Under the pieces are notes generated by a model, which was not told the origin of the DNA, did not search any database, and saw only the letters and a program-made list of their open reading frames with translations. Of a stretch of DNA of 64,000 nucleotides, positions 35,018 through 47,189 are shown piece by piece. Each line of letters begins with the position of its first letter. Positions within the stretch are counted from its first letter, which is position 1. A program made the translations under genes and the position numbers. Origin of the DNA: Isoperla grammatica (Eukaryota; Arthropoda; Insecta; Plecoptera; Perlodidae); the NCBI GenBank assembly GCA_945910005.1, contig OX246739.1:74349523-74413522 (forward strand). Reading direction: 5' to 3'.

Positions 35018-35034
35018 CTGGTTGTTTGCGGCCA

Positions 35035-36580
35035 CACAAGCCGCAGGGTATCGCAAACAAGGCAGACAAAGAGATGAAGGCGCTCAATAACGCGTCACCA
35101 TACAGTTAGCCAATTACTATTGAGAACTGAAATTAGTATCATCTACCTGTCAATGTACATATTGAACACATATCAATGATAGCTCCATCCAATCGACTCA
35201 CACGGATGTTAATTTTAGTGATAATATTTGGGCGTTTCATCTCACATATTTTGGCAACGATGCTAATATAGACGATGAGTGGGTGATGATATATAACGAA
35301 GTAGAACGATGATAACGACCAACTGACATGAAATTTGATAGTTGACAATCGACAGTTGACAGTTGATATTTGACATAAGACAATTCTCAAGACGTGCAGA
35401 CGGCCGTAATAATTGCCTTCATTTCAAACTGAGCCTCAATCAAAGTATTATTTCAAAACTGCATCGGATTCCAGAATTCAACACAAAATCTAGCTTGAAA
35501 AGTGTGCGAATTGAACATATTTGGTTCATATCTTAAACTGACATTCAATATCTAGAATTTGGGATAATGTTGGACTAGATAATTACCAAGGAATACAGAT
35601 AATCTTAAAATATTGATTCAAAACGTATTTAGTTGCAAGTAGACAATGTGAGATATTATTGAAATACAAACGAATCTCATTTTCATGCAATGCTAGATTA
35701 TTTATTGAGAATATCTGTAATTATATTGATGACATCTTGCCCCGCATAATCACAAAAGCTTAAAATTGAGTTTCATTTTAAAAAATACGAACAACGTCTT
35801 AAACTCTCCGCTTTTTAAGTCGTTTGCCTTGATCACTCTCAGCTGTCAAGACTGTGCAATAGTTTAAGGCCCAATGAAAGATATCTACGAAGATTTATTT
35901 GAACTTAATGATACGCACTCAATTGCTCGGAGCGTCGAAGTTAAAGTCGATCGATGATAACTGCACATGTAATATAAATCATTCAAATTGTATGTACTGC
36001 AAGTTGAGATTAAGCTTGTGAATATTGTAGAAAAAAATATGCACCTACCGCTATTAGTTTTTTATTTATTGAGTGTTAAAATGCGTTGGAATTCCCTATG
36101 TTATACATTGTAACTGAACAAAAACCTACACTTTCAATCGTATAACTTTGCGTATAGCACCTTCAAAAAGTAATATATTGTAACAAATTTTCGTCTTAAA
36201 TGTAGATAACTTCATCACTAACATGAATACGTTTGACAAAGATGATCGAACGCGATCCGTTTTCGAGATATTCGCGTTGGTGTGTCAATTTTACGTCAAA
36301 TCTACTCAAATTAGAAACTATAAATATACTTTATTAATAAAAAAAATATAGAATTTCAAGAAGTTCAGTATTAAATGCTACTCACATGTAATAATTCTTG
36401 AAATTCATAATTTAGAATAAAAAAAAGTATTTTTTCATGTCCATTTAATTTGAATAGTTTAGTTGTTGTATTGAATGGGTAGTTCACTTCATTGATCGAC
36501 TTTAAATAGTTTGAAACTTTTGACGCTTCAAGCGCGCCACTCGGAGAATAACTGAAGTCGTGATGATTCTGGTCTGATTG
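35035..36580. other. AT-rich intergenic or intronic DNA
   Basis: No gene recognised. A 12-bp inverted repeat (GAATTTCAAGAA/TTCTTGAAATTC) lies at about 36351-36404. A short cluster of ACAGTTGA-like words lies at 35339-35375. Confidence 0.45.
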
Positions 36581-36589
36581 GCTGAATCA

Positions 36590-36766
36590 ACGACCAACTA
36601 TGACACGACCAACTGTGACACTACCAACTGTGACACGACCAACTGTGACACGACCAAATGTGACACGACCAACTGTGACACGACCAACTATGACACGACC
36701 AACTGTGACACGACCAACTGTGACACGACCAACTGTGACACTACCAACTGTGACACGACCAACTGT
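36590..36766. repeat. 15-bp minisatellite, about 12 copies
   Basis: Unit ACGACCAACTGTGAC, with variants CTACCAAC, CAACTATGAC and CAAATGTGAC. The plus frame reads a TTNCD pentapeptide repeat without stops, which is incidental. An inverted copy of the core (GTTGGTCGTGAG) lies at 36805-36816. Confidence 0.95.
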
Positions 36767-36774
36767 TGGTCATG

Positions 36775-36799
36775 GCTAGGTTAGGTTAGGTTGGGTTAT
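36775..36799. repeat. Short TTAGG-like run
   Basis: About four pentamers of GGTTA (GGTTAGGTTAGGTTGGGTTA) just after the 15-bp array. This is far too short to be a telomere. Confidence 0.6.
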
Positions 36800-37020
36800 G
36801 TGTAGTTGGTCGTGAGTGTGTTGTAAACGTGGGGTAATGTTATTATTATCCATAAACGACAGCGCTCACGACATTTCCAAGTGAAAGTATCAGTCCACTA
36901 AACCCCCTGGTGGAGACTGGTAGAACTGAGGCCGCACGTGTGCGCTACTATCGGATATTTAACGTAACTTGACATAGCTGCGTGTCCGAAACGTAACCCT
37001 GTAGAATAACGGGAAATGGA

Positions 37021-37034
37021 GGGGGGGGGGGGGG
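37021..37034. repeat. G14 tract
   Basis: Fourteen consecutive G residues. Confidence 0.95.
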
Positions 37035-37391
37035 AGAAGTGGGAGATGCCTCGTACAGGAAAACAGATGTTTTTGTTTTCCAAACAAATTGCTTCGGTTA
37101 GTCTCGTCTCGTCTACATAATGTACGCTTATGAATATTATTTTGTAATTAAAATACCCCTTCACGCCTATTTGTTCTGGTCCGAGCTTCAAACATCCGGC
37201 TGACTTGTAGAGCCGTATAACTGATTATTCTCTCCCGCGTCCACCCCTCAAACCAACCACAAAGTTTCCCTCTCGTTAGACGAATGATTGAACGAATAGG
37301 CCTCAGACAAGGGATCAAATTGGTTTGGATGCACGGCGAAGTGAGAAGAATGCCCCTCCTTGCCTTGTCTTGTTTCGACGCCTCCACCCCA

Positions 37392-37405
37392 CCCCCCCCC
37401 CCCCC
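37392..37405. repeat. C14 tract
   Basis: Fourteen consecutive C residues in a GC-richer stretch (37330-37560). Confidence 0.95.
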
Positions 37406-37781
37406 ACGACGTCCGCTTCGTTGCCCCTTGGTCCGAGGCGGCGACACGTGCAACGCATTACGTCACGCCTCTTTGTGACGCGTCTGACACCGGCTCTGAT
37501 TGGATCCTCGTCAGGCGTAACCAAATGTGAGAGGTGGCCGATTTCGTGACGTGTAGTGATGACTTGTTGCTGTTGCGAACAAAAATTCAGCTACCGTGCC
37601 GTTTTTAGTTTGACACAGTTTGAAGCTCCACCTCCTAGATATGTGACGAGCACCCAGCATAAAAAATATGGATGATAATAAATAACATAATATGAAATGA
37701 TTGTGGGGTTGTCACGGGGGTAAGGGGTGGTCACATGGAGCAGCAGGGGAGTGTCAAGCTAAGAAAATCCCAAGTCCAGCG

Positions 37782-38036
37782 TTGTGTGTATTTTAGGGTA
37801 CAGAAGAGACCATAAATGGTTGCGGTTGTCTTTCTACTGTTTCGTACCAGTCAACGTAATCTAGTCGGGTAGTAGCAGAACGCAAGTGCGTGGACGATGA
37901 CAGCGCGCGATAGTACGGACCAGTGCTTCGTGCATGCGTGCGCATTCTGCTACTAGCCGATTAGCATATGTTGAACGTACGAAGCATTCCACAAACAGCC
38001 ACTGGCGTTGGGACTCTATCTTGAAATACACTCAAC
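37782..38036. mobile_element. Large inverted-repeat MITE, diverged copy
   Basis: The arms pair along most of the 255 bp: CTAGTCGGGTAGTAGCAGAA at 37861 against TTCTGCTACTAGCCGATTAG at 37947. The outer ends TTGTGTGTATTTTAGGGTA and ACACTCAA also correspond. The same central word, TAGTCGGGTAGTAG, and the same end order occur in the element at 40793-41075, so the two are one family. Confidence 0.75.
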
Positions 38037-38039
38037 GAT

Positions 38040-38805
38040 GGTAGATCCGAGAAAATTGTACGGAAGTTTTCATTAAATGGTTGCTCGCTTTTCTTCCGTC
38101 TGTATTCAAGTAGATTTGCTGATATGAGTTAATTACTTCCAAGAAGAAGAAATAATCGAGCTACGCCATTTTGCTCTTTTCTGAAAACTCAACTTGACAG
38201 ATTCGTTAAACTCTTAATCCACAAGCCACGACTTGAATTAGCAAGTAATGTCAGGCGTGCTGGGAGCACACAATATTATGTGCGGTAAAACAAACTACGT
38301 CATAACTCGTTGCTATGGATACCGAATGGAAGTGATATGATTGGTCGAATATCCTTTGTTTGTTCGCACTTACGGAAGTGTGGTAACGCGTAAATCTAGT
38401 TTTAGAATTGTGGTATATTCTATTAACATTTAACAATGTCGATTATCTTAGATTAAATTCAACTATGTAGTTATTGGGCTATAGTTGTGCCAGCTTGGAA
38501 TCTATTGCATTAAACGTCAAGCGTCAAGACGAGTGGTTGTTGTTTTTACAATGATCATCATCATAACATATACAGTGTTTGGTTACACGGACACGGAGTA
38601 GCCTCTTATACAGCGACGCCATTGTACGGTACGGGACATAAGTAAATCAATGAAAAGTGAGAACACGTATTTACTCTATCAGCTCTTCTACCCTATTTGC
38701 TTAGGCTGATCCATATTACTCATAAACATACTAACTAGGTTGCTTGTTGATTCGTAAATTTCACTGAGCAAAAAAATTAGAATGAGTAGAGAAGCTATAC
38801 TGTGG
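38040..38805. other. AT-rich spacer
   Basis: Nothing recognised. Confidence 0.4.
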
Positions 38806-38808
38806 TAA

Positions 38809-38955
38809 GGTCCAGTCTTACAATGTCCCAATAACTACTTATTCGTCGAAAAGCTTGTTTTTTCCATGGCAACGACCAATCAAAACCCTTGAAATCCTCC
38901 AAATAGCTTAATTGCTACAAATAACTTTCTTATTAGGAGATTGTAAGACCGGCCC
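38809..38955 (+). mobile_element. Harbinger-like MITE, copy 3
   Basis: 147 bp, the same length as copy 1. It begins GGTCCAGTCTTACAATG and ends ATTGTAAGACCGGCCC, with TAA duplicated at 38806-38808 and 38956-38958. Confidence 0.85.
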
Positions 38956-38959
38956 TAAG

Positions 38960-40040
38960 AGTAAAGAAATGTTCTGTTTGACCCTTGATTTACTTACGTA
39001 GGCTAGTATATAGTAAGAGGTTTGGGTCTGAGTAAATGGAAACGTGATTTGAGAAAGGTGTGTCACAAGGTTGTGTGATGTCCCCGTGTCTGTTCCAGAA
39101 GTTGCTCAATGCGGCCCGAGTCAACAGCAGGGCTCAGTGCGGCCATGCTTGTCGACTAGTGACATCACGACATTAGTTACTACACGGGTCACAACAATTG
39201 ACAGTAAGTGATAAGTGACAAGTCAGATTACCTCTTACAAGCCGATAAGTTACTGATGTACGGTGACCAACCTCTTATTCCTAAACGCTGCCAAAGCACT
39301 GGAAGATCCAAACCGGGTTACGGTTCTGGGTCAACAACCTTTTGCGTGTATTTTTGTTTAATGTATCATACAAAAGCCAATTATAATCGTTAGATTTTGG
39401 CACGACACATTTGCAAAATAGAATAAAGCAAACACTTTTTTTAGATCATCAATAACTCCCGATATCTCTAACAACACATTAAACGAAAAGAATTGTACAT
39501 AACGACATTTTACTTATCACTAGTAGATGATTTATTGAGGGGATATTGAACGTTGAAGCACATCTTTAGTTTCCCTCGCTTCTGGACTCCAATGAATGTG
39601 TTTCAGAACTCACTACACATGGTTTTTCCACAGTGTAGGTTTGAGGAGGGGTGAGAAAGTGAACCCATTTGTCCAACCGACATCAAAGTTTATGCTTCCG
39701 TGTGAACCCATCATTCCACATCCGATGCTTGGGGCATCTAAACGTAGCCCCCCTTAAGACGGTACATTAAATCCTTCCCTTAGTGCCATTAATTTCAAGT
39801 TGTATGACATTTGTTATTTTTCTCTCGGTTGGATGCGAACAGAAAATACATATTTCTCTTCCGATAAAAGCTTCTCTTGGTGAAATTGCCCAAAGCATTT
39901 TTATTCCTATCCAATCACTTTGAAACATTTTCTTTATCACGTCATACTGTTGCATTTCCAGTTTCAATTAATTACTACCACCAACGAACTCGAGGGAAAA
40001 AGCACTTTCCTCTAACAACCCCTAAAACCTTAAAGGTGAA
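38960..40040. other. Intergenic or intronic DNA
   Basis: A minus-strand frame open at 39767-39967 has a protein-like composition (contains YDVIKKMFQSDWIG), but I could not join it in phase to the candidate exon at 40046-40207. It is not called as a gene. Confidence 0.35.
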
Positions 40041-40045
40041 CTTAC

Positions 40046-40207
40046 TGTCGCACTCAAACTCCAAAAGACGAAGAGTTTTGCAGTTATCAATATTGAACAT
40101 CAATAGAGTGTTGCAAGTTGTTCCAGTGGCTTTATTTCCGAGAGCAACGCAAACATTGTTAGCAAAACAAGATGGACATTTCAAAATGAAAGTACTAAAT
40201 CCATACA
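40046..40207 (-). CDS. Candidate internal exon, Cys-rich segment
   Basis: A 162-base open segment bounded by acceptor GATTTCAG and a full-consensus donor, GTAAGT. It starts and ends in phase 1, giving a symmetric 54-codon exon. The product contains CPSCFANNVC and further Cys residues (TTCNTLL, DNCKTL, FECD), possibly a small metal-binding or disulfide module. No family is recognised. The plus strand is open across the same stretch, so chance is possible. The next downstream candidate (34881-35017) fits in phase but lies 5 kb away. Confidence 0.3.
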
Positions 40208-40255
40208 CTGAAATCTCAAACGTCTGTTATCGTTATTTTTCTTCTTCCGCCGATA

Positions 40256-40330
40256 GAGGTAGCTTAGCGATCACACGTGAGACTCTAGTTTGGGAGGTCA
40301 CCGGTTCGATCCAGGTTGTCTGCAATCCTG
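40256..40330 (+). mobile_element. SINE head related to family A
   Basis: A-box-like TAGCTTAGCGATCACACG and B box GGTTCGATCCAGG, with GAGACTCTAGTTTGGGAGG between them. This matches the family A head (3502-3726, minus strand), but no family A body follows. Confidence 0.6.
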
Positions 40331-40442
40331 ACTTTTTTGCTAATTAACGTGTTTCTGTACGCTGTATGTACGTCTTAAATGAAACTAACGTTTCTATTTC
40401 TTACTTCTTAGTTAGTTACTTGAAGACCGGCACATACGGCAA

Positions 40443-40736
40443 TGTGCAGTGTGCAGTGTGCAGTGTGCAGTGTACAGTGTGCAGTGTGCAGTGTGCAGTG
40501 TGCAGTGTGCAGTGTGCAGTGTGCAGTGTGCAGTGTGCAGTGTGCAGTGTGCAGTGTGCAGTGTGCAGTGTGCAGTGTGCAGTGTGCAGTGTGCAGTGTG
40601 CAGTGTGCAGTGTGCAGTGTGCAGTGTGCAGTGTGCAGTGTACAGTGTGCAGTGTGCAGTGTGCAGTGTGCAGTGTGCAGTGTGCAGTGTGCAGTGTGCA
40701 GTGTGCAGTGTGCAGTGTGCAGTGTGCAGTGTGCAC
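40443..40736. repeat. Heptamer array (GTGCAGT)n
   Basis: About 42 near-perfect copies of GTGCAGT; two copies carry TACAGTG. All three plus frames stay open, giving CSVQCAV-type repeats that are not genes. The unit differs from the GTGCATA heptamer at 4691-4973 only in its last two bases. Confidence 0.97.
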
Positions 40737-40792
40737 CCTACAGCAGGGGTTGGTTAGTGCGAACAATGATTATTTCTTCCCACATAAAAGCA

Positions 40793-41075
40793 TTGAGTGA
40801 GTAATATAGGGTAGAGGCCCCACGCCATCTTCAGTTTGTCTACCGCCTTTAACTGCCCAAAATACTTTAGTCGGGTAGTAGAAGTTCACCAAGCGACGCG
40901 ATGACGGAGCCTGATTGGTCGGCTACTTCACCGAAGATATACGAAGACAGCCAGAAACTCCGTCATCGCGTCGCTTGGCGAACTTCTACTACCCGACTAA
41001 AGTATGTTGGGCAGCATAAGGCGGTTGACAAACTGTCGATTGCGTTGCGACTCTACCCTATATTACTCACTCAAC
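40793..41075. mobile_element. Large inverted-repeat MITE
   Basis: 283 bp with arms of about 115 bases. The inner 45 bases of each arm are almost perfect (TACTTTAGTCGGGTAGTAG, GCGACGCGATGACGGAG). The outer ends pair as TTGAGTGAGTAATATAGGG. A spacer of about 50 bases separates the arms. ATAAAAG occurs on both flanks and may be a remnant target duplication. A diverged copy lies at 37782-38036. Confidence 0.85.
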
Positions 41076-41334
41076 GATAAAAGAGAGAAGGCTCGAACTT
41101 GGTAACGTGGATTTAGAAATATCGAAATTGAGATAGAAGTCACAGCTTGTATTTGTATTAAGTATGTGTTTTGCTACATTATAACTAGATGGAACCGTAA
41201 TCGGAAAAGAGTCAATCACACAATTATTGTTTTTATCAATTAATTTAAATTTTTCTTTTGCAATTGCATTTGCAAATTTCTTTATTTTGATGAAAATAAT
41301 ATAACGGTTTCCCTATACATGTTATTTTTTAATA

Positions 41335-43454
41335 ACTAGGAAAACGCTCTGTTTGACGCGTTGATAAGCGAGCGCGTCAATATCTACGAACTTTCTGGCG
41401 AAAAGATTTCAATGCTAATACAAACAACAATTAACAACAATTCAAGAATGCGCATTGCAAAAATGTTTCTAATTTCCATAGCTATTATACTTCCCGACAT
41501 TGTTGGACGTCGTGCAGTGTGCGTTGCTAACAATTTTCGGTGTCTTGTTTTCGCCGCGGTCCGCCACCGTTACTAACAGTTATTGACAGCAATACAAATG
41601 TAATTTCTACCTCGAATACGTATCTGATCGTGTTTAAATTAGTATATTCGTGACCGGACAAAAATTTACTATAAGATAGCCACCTCACATTTTTCTGTTA
41701 CTGTGTTTCAGAAAATTATTTTCGAGTAACTTTTGAGTAACTTTGCCAATATTGATCGTATCGCCATAAAATGAACATATTCGTGACCGGAAAAAGCTTT
41801 AGAAAAATATGGCTATCTCACATTTTGCCGCCATTTTGTTTTAGAAAAATATTTTGCAGTAACTATGGTGTAACTTTGTAACTTTTCGAACGATTTTGCC
41901 TCAAAACTATACACCTTCAATCCACATCGAGGCTTGTGGATGGTCCAAATTTCAAGTTGATCGGAGTTTCCGTTTGACCGCTATCGACAGACATAAAAAC
42001 AAAAAAAAACAAAAACAAACAAAAAAAAAACAGAATGAAGTGCCATAAGAGTCAAGTGGAAACGCTCGCTTCGCTCGCTTAACAAATATAACTAGGAAAA
42101 CGCTCTGTTTGACGCGTTGATAAGCGAGCGCGTCAATATCTACGAACTTTCTGGCGAAAAGTTTCAATGCTAATACGAACAACAATGGACAACAATTTAA
42201 GAATGCGCATTGCAAAAATTTTTCTAATTTCCAAAGCTATTATACTTCCCGACATTGTTGGATGCAGTGCAATGTGCGTTGCTAAGAATTTTCGCTGTCA
42301 TGTTTTCAACACGGTCCGCCACCGTTACTAACACTTATTGACAGCAATAGAAATGTAATTTCTGCCTCTAATACGTATTGGATCGCGTTTACATTAGTAT
42401 ATTCGTAACCGGACAAAAATTTACTACAAGATAGCCACCTCACATTTTGCCGTTACTGCGTTTCAGAAATATATTTTCGAGTAACTTTTGTGTAACTTTG
42501 CCAATATTTATCGTATCGTCAAAACATGAACATATTCGTGACCGGAAAAAAGTTTAAAAAAATATGGCTATCTCACATTTTGCCGCCATTTTGTTTCAAA
42601 AAAATATTTTGCAGTAACTATGGTGTAACTTTGTAACTTTTCGAACGATTTTGCCTCAAAACTATACACCCGTTTGACCGCTATCGACAGACATAAAAAC
42701 AAAAAAAAACAAAAACAAACAAAAAAAAAACAGAATGAAGTGCCATAAGAGTCAAGTGGAAACGCTCGCTTCGCTCGCTTAACAAATATAACTAGGAAAA
42801 CGCTCTGTTTGACGCGTTGATAAGCGAGCGCGTCAATATCTACGAACTTTCTGGCGAAAAGTTTCAATGCTAATACGAACAACAATGGACAACAATTTAA
42901 GAATGCGCATTGCAAAAATTTTTCTAATTTCCAAAGCTATTATACTTCCCGACATTGTTGGATGCAGTGCAATGTGCGTTGCTAAGAATTTTCGCTGTCA
43001 TGTTTTCAACACGGTCCGCCACCGTTACTAACACTTATTGACAGCAATAGAAATGTAATTTCTGCCTCTAATACGTATTGGATCGCGTTTACATTAGTAT
43101 ATTCGTAACCGGACAAAAATTTACTACAAGATAGCCACCTCACATTTTGCCGTTACTGCGTTTCAGAAATATATTTTCGAGTAACTTTTGTGTAACTTTG
43201 CCAATATTTATCGTATCGTCAAAACATGAACATATTCGTGACCGGAAAAAAGTTTAAAAAAATATGGCTATCTCACATTTTGCCGCCATTTTGTTTCAAA
43301 AAAATATTTTGCAGTAACTATGGTGTAACTTTGTAACTTTTCGAACGATTTTGCCTCAAAACTATACACCTTCAATCCACATCGAGGCTTGTGGATGGTC
43401 CAAATTTCAAGTTGATCGGACTTTCCGTTCGACCGCTATCGACGGACATAAAAA

Positions 43455-43488
<34 letters not shown>

Positions 43489-43560
43489 AAACAAACAAAC
43501 AAAAAAAAAAACAGAATGAAGTGCCATAAGAGTCAAGTGGAAACGCTCGCTTCGCTCGCT
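41335..43560. repeat. Tandem array of a 0.70-0.77 kb unit, three copies
   Basis: Copies start at 41335, 42091 and 42791 with ACTAGGAAAACGCTCTG and end with GAAACGCTCGCTTCGCTCGC. Copies 2 and 3 are nearly identical over the shared part. Copy 2 lacks about 57 bases that include ATCGAGGCTTGTGGATGG. Within each unit, two diverged sub-repeats of about 130 bases (TATTCGTGACCGGA to TAACTTTG) can be seen. The A-rich stretch is interrupted in copies 1 and 2 and a long pure A run in copy 3 (43453-43489). No protein is recognised. The self-complementary end CGCTTCGCTCGC suggests an unclassified transposon or satellite. Confidence 0.9.
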
Positions 43561-43599
43561 TAATTAAATGAAATGCATTGTTGTAATGGTAATGGTAAA

Positions 43600-44056
43600 T
43601 TTTGCCGTTACTGCGTTTCAGAAATATATTTTCGAGTAACTTTTGTGTAACTTTGCCAATATTTATCGTATCGTCAAAACATGAACATATTCGTGACCGG
43701 AAAAAAGTTTAAAAAAATATGGCTATCTCACATTTTGCCGCCATTTTGTTTCAAAAAAATATTTTGCAGTAACTATGGTGTAACTTTGTAACTTTTCGAA
43801 CGATTTTGCCTCAAAACTATACACCTTCAATCCACATCGAGGCTTGTGGATGGTCCAAATTTCAAGTTGATCGGACTTTCCGTTCGACCGCTATCGACGG
43901 ACATAAAAACAAAAAAAAAAAAAAAAAAAAAAAAAAAACAAACAAACAAACAAACAAAAAAAAAAACAGAATGAAGTGCCATAAGAGTCAAGTGGAAACG
44001 CTCGCTTCGCTCGCTTAATTAAATGAAATGCATTGTTGTAATGGTAATGGTAAATT
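43600..44056. repeat. Fourth, 5'-truncated unit of the tandem array
   Basis: Repeats 43145-43599 at a distance of 455 bases, including the new junction TAATTAAATGAAATGCATTG and GTAATGGTAATGGTAAAT. The duplication therefore took in the 3' flank of copy 3 and is younger than the array. Its A run is again long and pure. Confidence 0.9.
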
Positions 44057-44059
44057 AAA

Positions 44060-45440
44060 AATACTGGTGGATACGAAACAAATTGGAAACAATGGAAACA
44101 AATTCAGAAACAGATTCACAATCAATGTATGAAACACATCACAGCCATAGAAAATGTATCACCAATTTAGTTTGTGCAAACCAATCTTGTGATGCTAAAC
44201 AGGGCGTGGGTGTATTGCTACACGGTGTTGATATTGGCATAGCTCTACAACATGTCACCCCCGAGGGCTCCGAGTGGTTATTACTGTACAGTTGAATCAA
44301 GCCGTGTATCATTGCATCTACCTGAGGCATAAGACTGCGGCTAGGTTGTTTGATAAGGAAGCCATTAGCTTGCCAATATAGCTGACACGGCAAATGATTA
44401 CATCCCTGGGAGGCATGAAGGAAGTGACTATTTCAAAAGGATAATATATTTGAATAAGGCAAAGGGTGGTATTCTGTATACGTAGTTCGCGCATAAACAT
44501 ATTAGAACTCTATGAGTTCGCATCGTACGATCCAATGCTCTTCCAACCAGCTGAATACACTTTCTTGAAAGATTTACTTCTTTGTCGATCTGTTGCGCTG
44601 GTTCGAGTGCCGTGAATACTGAAGACTAAACCTTGGCTGGCATTGTTTTCTATTCTAATTAGACTTTACTTATTATAAACATTGTAGGTTTTCATGTGCT
44701 CCCAAAACTATTAAACCAAAGAAGGTGAAATGGCTGTATACTTAAATCAGAAAATATAATACGGTTGGTTGTATTTGTCGATGTTTTGTACAGCAGTTAA
44801 AATACCTTCTTAAAAATGCACTTCTAAGTTAAAAGGATTTCTATTGAGTTAAATCTTGAAAATGTTTGTTTTTTATGTTGTTTTCACTGTTAGTTCAGAT
44901 TGGTGGCCTAAATACTTTACTTCACTAGCTATGCAAACAAAATATCGTAACTAGCTAACAAAAGCGAGTAAGAAATTATCAACTAAGCATCCAAAACCAT
45001 TAGGAGTCATATAATATGAAGACATGTCATCTAGAAGACAACATAATGTCATCTAGAAGATGACATCTAGAAGACAAAATAATGTGATTTCATATTTGTG
45101 TTGGTTTTGTTTTGTTACATTAGTATGACATAACTATCACATTAAATTTAAAGGGTACAGCCGAGGACAATCCCTGGATTACTGAATCGATCGAAAAATC
45201 CGCAACTCGTTCCAACTTAAGAGTTGTGAGGATAATGGATCCATTTCATGTCAGCCGTCGCTTCGCCCACAGTTTATAGATACGCGGCCCGAATGCTGAA
45301 CTAACACTGACATTCGCTAGACCTCCATTCAGAACAAATCAACATTTAAACAATACGGTTTTATAAAAGTTACTATAATACACGAATAGAACTCAAATAG
45401 ATCCAAAATACGGAATAACATATAAACCTATACGTACTGA
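44060..45440. other. AT-rich intergenic DNA
   Basis: No gene recognised. GTCATCTAGAAGA and TGACATCTAGAAGAC at 45028-45075 form a small direct and palindromic cluster. Confidence 0.45.
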
Positions 45441-45446
45441 TTAATA

Positions 45447-45635
45447 CAATCACTGATTCATATGTTTCGTATTTGAAATATCGATCTTTGATTGGTTATC
45501 GCTCACTCGTCGATGGTACTCGAAGCCTACAGGGTTGGTTTAGTCGCTATAAATTAAAGTCCCCCACTGCAAATTAGTTTAGTTACTGAGTGGGGTAGAC
45601 TCTAAATGTGAATTTATTTATTTTATTTATGTATT
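45447..45635 (+). repeat. Dispersed repeat family C, copy 2
   Basis: Carries the family C landmarks in the same order as 3970-4155, with a TTTA-rich tail. Confidence 0.8.
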
Positions 45636-45639
45636 ATAT

Positions 45640-46390
45640 TTACATTTACGCGTCTTTTTCTCTAATTTCATCATGAATCTCGAATTATCAATTTAATAAT
45701 CAAAATAATTATGCTAATGGTTATATTTCATTCAGTTTATAGGGCTTACCAATTAAAACACTGCGCTGTTGACTCAGAATTTCGATTTCGATTAGAATTC
45801 TTGAGATATAATTAAAAAATTAAACTTGTTTGCAGTTTTTGACGTAGAGGTACCCTTCGCATTTAATACCTTCAACTATACAAAATTACGGGAACATAAT
45901 GTTAGAGCACAATCGCATAGTTTCATTTCTACATGAACAGAGTAAAGATTTTGGTAGTAATTTCAATTCTGTGTTGCTAAAATAATTCTTCGTGTTGTAG
46001 CTTTCATATTGCTGTTTTTAAAAACCTACTTTCAAATTGTTTACACTGTAAAATGTGTAAACAATGTTCAAATGAGAGGATGACAGCTTTATATCCAGTG
46101 AGTGGTAATCCCTGCCTGTAAAGGTTCGTGCCGCAGGCTTTCAAACAAGAAATCTGCCTCTTTTTTAATAGTCTGTTCCATGTTTTGAGCTTACGTGACA
46201 CATTTTCTCACAGAATGGGCTGCAACCATTATCATTAGACACAACAACATGTTAGTCAAGATTTTGAGTAGATGATGGTATCATATGTGTACATGTAATG
46301 GATTAAGAACTATTAAACCGTTAAGGGTTAACGACGCTAATTACGCGTTAGGCGGGAAATAAACTAATTACGAGATAGGTGTGGATGGAA
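45640..46390. other. AT-rich DNA up to the gap
   Basis: No gene recognised. Confidence 0.4.
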
Positions 46391-46590
46391 NNNNNNNNNN
46401 NNNNNNNNNNNNNNNNNNNNNNNNNNNNNNNNNNNNNNNNNNNNNNNNNNNNNNNNNNNNNNNNNNNNNNNNNNNNNNNNNNNNNNNNNNNNNNNNNNNN
46501 NNNNNNNNNNNNNNNNNNNNNNNNNNNNNNNNNNNNNNNNNNNNNNNNNNNNNNNNNNNNNNNNNNNNNNNNNNNNNNNNNNNNNNNNNN
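46391..46590. other. Assembly gap (200 N)
   Basis: Exactly 200 N. The word GGTGTGGATGGAA precedes the gap and recurs at 48639-48651, just outside the right end of the hAT-like element. Confidence 1.
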
Positions 46591-47189
46591 AGAGAAAGAC
46601 GCTTTTGTACGGACGTGGAATCGAATCCCGCATAACGCTCTACGAGCCGGTTCGATTTCCACTACCGAAAAACCTGTATGACATTTTTCGGAGATTTGTC
46701 TCGGTCATAATGCGAATGTTGGGATTGATGTGTATGTGGGAGAAATAATTCTAGCTATAAAAATAAGTGCGATTAAATAAATCCTTGCTTTCATTTGAAT
46801 ATTTTTTTTCATAGCGAGTACAGTCCAGTCCGTATCCTTACAGACCAAAGGGCAGATACCCTCTACTCTACATAATATTATGTCTTTCTACTAATACTTA
46901 ACCTTCCAGTTTCCCTACATTTATAATTTGATTATTCAATTAATACCTAGAATTGTGTCCTACTCAGTCACAACTCATCGGTATCTCATTTAGCGCCATT
47001 TATCTAAACCCCCATTCCTCGTTGATTGTATGGAACGATTGAGTATAATTATATCGTTAGAGTACCGTATTATACAAACATGCTATCTACATAGCTATTC
47101 AAACGCCATCCCGTGTAGACACAAGGGTTAGCAGACGTGCGTTGTATTGCATTGCAGGCTTGCTACAAGAAGTGACTCATTATCAGTAT
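46591..47189. other. Unique DNA after the gap
   Basis: No gene recognised. The first 80 bases are less AT-rich and include GGAATCGAATCCCGC, a B-box-like word. Confidence 0.4.

Noticed and set aside
36775..36799. A telomere (TTAGG)n
   Set aside because: Only about four imperfect units inside ordinary DNA.
39767..39967. A further exon of the candidate host gene
   Set aside because: It could not be joined in phase to 40046-40207 through the strong GTAAGT donor; a join would need a weaker alternative donor.
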